Below are positions 61,601 through 64,000 of a DNA stretch of 64,000 nt, one piece after another. Below the pieces are notes generated by a model, which ran no database searches, had not been told where the DNA came from, and worked only from the letters and a program-made list of their open reading frames with translations. Position 1 is the stretch's first letter; every line of letters begins with the position of its first letter. The DNA comes from Ignavibacteria bacterium UBA2360. GTDB lineage: Bacteria > Bacteroidota > Ignavibacteria > Tepidaquicellales > OLB5. The position numbers were made by a program, and so were the translations under genes. The DNA is taken from NCBI GenBank assembly GCA_002344125.1, contig DDTQ01000011.1:455245-519244 (forward strand). The letters are read 5' to 3'.

Positions 61601-61700
61601 ATGCCCTTTCAGGGCATTTTGCTCATTTCCTCTTTGCCAATGGGCTTTGCCCATCGTTTTGATATTACGCCACTGTCAAGGCCAGTCCTGCGGCCTTTGG
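61601..61700. repeat. Palindromic repeat cluster
   Basis: ATGCCCT/AGGGCAT (61601-61617), ATGGGC/GCCCAT (61640-61654) and a ggccagtcctgcggcc hairpin (about 61680-61695) follow one another. An open frame across them (61601-61795) is a by-product of the repeats. No gene lies in 61550-61829. Confidence 0.7.
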
Positions 61701-61829
61701 GGCTGAAGATTATGGCGGGAACCGGTGTTGTGATCTTTCTGATATTATCAAATCTTATTTTCGTGAATCAAAAAAGTCAGTTTATATTTTTATGAGATTG
61801 CATATCTTGCGAAAAGCAATCATAAAGAT

Positions 61830-62393
61830 ATGGAAGTCAATATTATAAACGGAATCATAAAGCAATTTGAGTATTACAAAATGCTGGGTGAAAAAACCTT
61901 CGCGCAATTGCCAGATGAAGCACTATTCAGGCAGTATAACGATAGCAGCAACAGTATTGCTGTGATAGTAAAACACCTTTGGGGCAATATGCTTTCCAGG
62001 TGGACAGATTTTCTGACAACAGACGGTGAAAAAAAATGGCGCAACCGCGATTCAGAATTTGAAACAGATATCAACGGCAAAGAAGAACTCATAAAAAAAT
62101 GGAATCAAGGGTGGGATTGTTTGTTTTCAGCATTAAATGATCTTAAGCCGGAAGATATGCACAAAACAATTTATATCCGTAACCAGGGGCATACCATACA
62201 AGAGGCCATTTACAGGCAGCTTGCACATTATTCATACCACATTGGGCAGATAGTGTATATAGGAAAAATGTACAGTAATGAATGGAAATCTCTTTCAATT
62301 CCCAAAAACAGCTCAAAAGCCTTTAACGATGCTAAATTCGCAGAAGGAAAACATAATGAACACTTTACGGACGAATTTCTGAAAAAAGATTAG
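61830..62393 (+). CDS. DUF1572 / DinB-superfamily protein
   Basis: The 187-aa protein forms a DinB-type four-helix bundle. It has the typical VIVKHLWGNMLSRWTDFL (about 47-64), RNQGHTIQEAIYRQLAHYSYHIGQIVYIGKM and the C-terminal WKSLSIPKNSSKAFN. His50, His132 and His136 are placed as the metal triad of this superfamily, some of which are thiol-dependent transferases. The subgroup's substrate is unknown. Start preceded by aaagat, no strong Shine-Dalgarno. Confidence 0.88.
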   Translation: MEVNIINGIIKQFEYYKMLGEKTFAQLPDEALFRQYNDSSNSIAVIVKHLWGNMLSRWTDFLTTDGEKKWRNRDSEFETDINGKEELIKKWNQGWDCLFSALNDLKPEDMHKTIYIRNQGHTIQEAIYRQLAHYSYHIGQIVYIGKMYSNEWKSLSIPKNSSKAFNDAKFAEGKHNEHFTDEFLKKD

Positions 62394-62431
62394 ATAATGC
62401 GCAAACTGATCAAACCGGAATAATCAATAAT

Positions 62432-62447
62432 AATTGATATATCAATT
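62432..62447. promoter_or_regulatory. MarR-type operator candidate (AATTGATATATCAATT)
   Basis: A perfect 16-bp palindrome lies 27 nt before the MarR gene, over the -33 region of its promoter. TTGATATATCAA is close in style to known MarR-family half-site pairs, so autorepression is likely. Confidence 0.65.
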
Positions 62448-62462
62448 GTTGATAAATCATAT

Positions 62463-62470
62463 TATATTTG
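62463..62470 (+). promoter_or_regulatory. Putative -7 box (TATATTTG) of the marR-GNAT operon
   Basis: TATATTTG ends 4 nt before ATG 62475. If used, the transcript would be nearly leaderless. It lies 15 nt after the palindromic operator. Confidence 0.55.
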
Positions 62471-62474
62471 ACCC

Positions 62475-62912
62475 ATGAAAACAGATATAAGCCATAACAT
62501 GGAGTTTTTCAATGCTTTGGAAAATTCGCTGAAACAGTACAGAAGAATGGCAAATGCAAAACTCGAACATACCGGGATTCAGATCACACTCGATCAATGG
62601 CAAGTTCTGGATATCATTGTTAATTTCGCACATATAACACAAGCGGAAATCGCAGCAAAAACCTCTAAAGATACCGCTTCAATTACACGGATAATAGGAA
62701 TATTGAATTCCAAAGGATGGGTGGCAAGGCAAACGGACCCCGAAAACCGGAGGAAGCTCATTTTAAAGGTGAGCCATCCCGGCGAAAAAGAATATTACAG
62801 AGCTGCAGAGGTGATCTCAAAGTTCTCAATTGCAGCGGTTGAGGGAATTAAAGAAAAACGGCTTCGCAAGCTTAAAAAGATATTTAAGACCATAACAAAG
62901 AACTGCGAATAA
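62475..62912 (+). CDS. MarR-family transcriptional regulator
   Basis: The 145-aa winged-helix protein has the MarR order: N-terminal dimer helix (MEFFNALENSLKQYRRMANAKL), recognition region (ITQAEIAAKTSKDTASITRIIGILNSKGWV, about 54-83), wing with RQTDPENRRKLIL, and C-terminal helix. It is a repressor that responds to a small ligand or oxidation. It has two cysteines at most and no clear redox pair. It is directly followed (0 nt) by the GNAT gene, so the two are one operon. Confidence 0.93.
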   Translation: MKTDISHNMEFFNALENSLKQYRRMANAKLEHTGIQITLDQWQVLDIIVNFAHITQAEIAAKTSKDTASITRIIGILNSKGWVARQTDPENRRKLILKVSHPGEKEYYRAAEVISKFSIAAVEGIKEKRLRKLKKIFKTITKNCE

Positions 62913-63449
62913 ATGAAAGATCTAATGAATTCACCTGAAATAAATTTGCGTACGGCCGTGTTTGATGATATTCCAAAAATTGTAGAGATGTACCGCGGGA
63001 CTGTGCACGCCGTTAACGCAAAAGATTACACTCCCGAGCAAATTAAAGTGTGGGCAGATGGCCCCGTGAACTATCCCCGTTGGGAAAAAGCAATTGAGGA
63101 GCAGTATTTTGTGCTGGCTGAAATTGATAACACACCCGGGCTAAAGCCCGACCCCTCCTTAAAAAAGGAGGGGAATAAACTTATTGCCGGATTTTCATCG
63201 CTTGCAAAGGACGGCTACCTGGATTTTATGTATGTGAGCAAAGACTTTCAAAGATGCGGGGTTGCCTCTAAGCTGCTTGCAGCGATCGAACAAAAAGCTA
63301 AAGAGCAGAACAATCCGGAAATATACTCACACGTCAGTAAAACCGCAAAGGGGTTTTTCCTAAAAATGGGATATGAACATAAAGAAGATATCAAAGATAT
63401 GTATAAGGGAGAACTGTTTATAAACGCATTGATGGTGAAAAAGCTATAA
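62913..63449 (+). CDS. GNAT acetyltransferase carrying an in-frame repeat insertion
   Basis: The 178-aa acetyltransferase has NLRTAVFDDIPKIVEMYRGT at the N-terminus, GYLDFMYVSKDFQRCGVASKLLAAIEQKA (acetyl-CoA site) and a C-terminal FFLKMGYEHKED. Between the strand FVLAEID and the strand KLIAGFSSL, residues about 74-87 (TPGLKPDPSLKKEG) are encoded by a dispersed hairpin repeat (63132-63172). The loop there is normally a short turn, so the enzyme may tolerate the insert. It starts directly at the marR stop. Confidence 0.9.
   Translation: MKDLMNSPEINLRTAVFDDIPKIVEMYRGTVHAVNAKDYTPEQIKVWADGPVNYPRWEKAIEEQYFVLAEIDNTPGLKPDPSLKKEGNKLIAGFSSLAKDGYLDFMYVSKDFQRCGVASKLLAAIEQKAKEQNNPEIYSHVSKTAKGFFLKMGYEHKEDIKDMYKGELFINALMVKKL
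63132..63172. repeat. Composite two-stem repeat inside the GNAT coding region
   Basis: CGGGCT/AGCCCG (about 63138-63150) is followed by a CCCCTCCTT...AAGGAGGGG stem like those at 3383 and 55039. Its reading frame is open and in phase with the gene. Confidence 0.8.
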
Positions 63450-63575
63450 AATACCCGTTTTTGCATTGTTTAACCACAAATTGTACGCTAATTTTGTAGA
63501 AGTAAAATTATCCTTAATTGAATGCGCTCATCATATCCGCCAAACCATCCCCTTTAGATAATCATATTTCAAAAA

Positions 63576-64000
63576 ATGAAAACGGCAATAATTTTTAAGA
63601 CTAAGCACGGCACAACCGAAAAAGTGGCATACATGCTTGCCAAAGCTCTTTCAGCTGACGGAAGCGAGATCAGAGTAATTGATCTAGCAAAAACCAGGCA
63701 GCCGCACCTGGTAAGTTATGAAAGGATCATAATAGGCGGTTCAATTCACGTTGGAAAAATTCAGCGCGAAATAAGAACTTTCTGCGATAAGCACACCGAT
63801 GCGCTCTGCGCAAAAAAGCTGGGCCTCTATATTTGCTGCATGGAAACAGATGAGATAAAACGGCAAAAGGAATTTGAGGACGCATTTTCTGAAAAACTAA
63901 AAAAGCATGCTTCGGCAAAAGGAATAATGGGAGGAGAGTTCCTGCTTGAGAAAATGAATTTTATTGAAAGACTTGTCGTACGAAAGATAGCTCATACTAA
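63576..64000 (+). CDS. Flavodoxin-like / HemG-like protein, 5' part (cut by window edge)
   Basis: The 141 visible residues start at ATG 63576. The FMN phosphate-binding loop KTKHGTTEKVA (residues 8-18) and GGSIHVGKI match the flavodoxin fold. The later EFLLEKMNFIERLVVRKIAHT resembles menaquinone-dependent protoporphyrinogen oxidase HemG. Domain flavodoxins without haem function are also possible. The gene continues past the window. It is preceded by 126 nt without clear signal. Confidence 0.82.
   Translation, partial: MKTAIIFKTKHGTTEKVAYMLAKALSADGSEIRVIDLAKTRQPHLVSYERIIIGGSIHVGKIQREIRTFCDKHTDALCAKKLGLYICCMETDEIKRQKEFEDAFSEKLKKHASAKGIMGGEFLLEKMNFIERLVVRKIAHT

Noticed and set aside
61601..61795. 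64-codon open frame
   Set aside because: Its first half consists of three palindromic repeats, and a frame through such repeats is expected by chance.

Overview
The window looks like a chromosomal segment from a member of the Bacteroidota/Chlorobi/Ignavibacteria assemblage, most likely an Ignavibacteria-type bacterium. The main evidence is a run of secreted proteins that end in a type IX secretion (T9SS) type A sorting domain with the hallmark QNYPNPFNP. Further support comes from Bacteroidota-style -7 promoter boxes (TAnnTTTG) and a moderately AT-rich base composition. No rRNA, tRNA, CRISPR array, transposase or T9SS machinery gene was found.

Layout. 1-5.8 kb: the start of a trypsin-like protease, an uncharacterised 420-aa protein, a histone-deacetylase-family enzyme, a Nudix hydrolase, a HigBA toxin-antitoxin pair and a CHAD protein split into two in-frame halves. 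5.8-14.6 kb: a helical-repeat protein divergent from a secreted beta-propeller, a dioxygenase-fold lipoprotein, an ECF sigma/anti-sigma pair and a mini-protein that is little more than a sorting domain. 14.8-37.4 kb: six paralogues of an unrecognised ~490-aa helical family (called here the SPYFNK family), interspersed with an alpha/beta hydrolase, small membrane and lipoproteins, a caspase-fold lipoprotein with two Tudor-like repeats, two tandem S74 fibre proteins, a DUF1361 protein, an SBBP propeller and the ABC-F protein EttA. 37.6-54.4 kb: an array of T9SS cargo, namely two SBBP + LamG gene pairs, three Ycf48-like propellers and a metalloprotease. 54.5-57.2 kb: four cytosolic proteins of unknown function, two of them with zinc ribbons. 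57.3-64 kb: housekeeping and stress genes (GNATs, M48 protease, META lipoproteins, endonuclease III, DinB, MarR, flavodoxin).

How the genes may work together. The signal-peptide plus sorting-domain proteins would be exported by a T9SS encoded elsewhere and displayed on or released from the cell surface. Members of the SPYFNK family, or another helical protein, repeatedly sit divergently beside these surface-protein genes. That suggests a functional or regulatory link, but this is inference only.

The second theme is intergenic palindromes. Several families of hairpin repeats fill the gaps between genes. One family ends in AGGA placed 7-8 nt before the start codon of three unrelated genes. One repeat lies in frame inside an acetyltransferase gene. 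Others accompany duplicated fragments of neighbouring genes. A 50-bp palindrome-bearing unit is repeated six times at 19.9-20.2 kb, and a G10 tract lies between putative promoter elements ahead of a surface-propeller pair.
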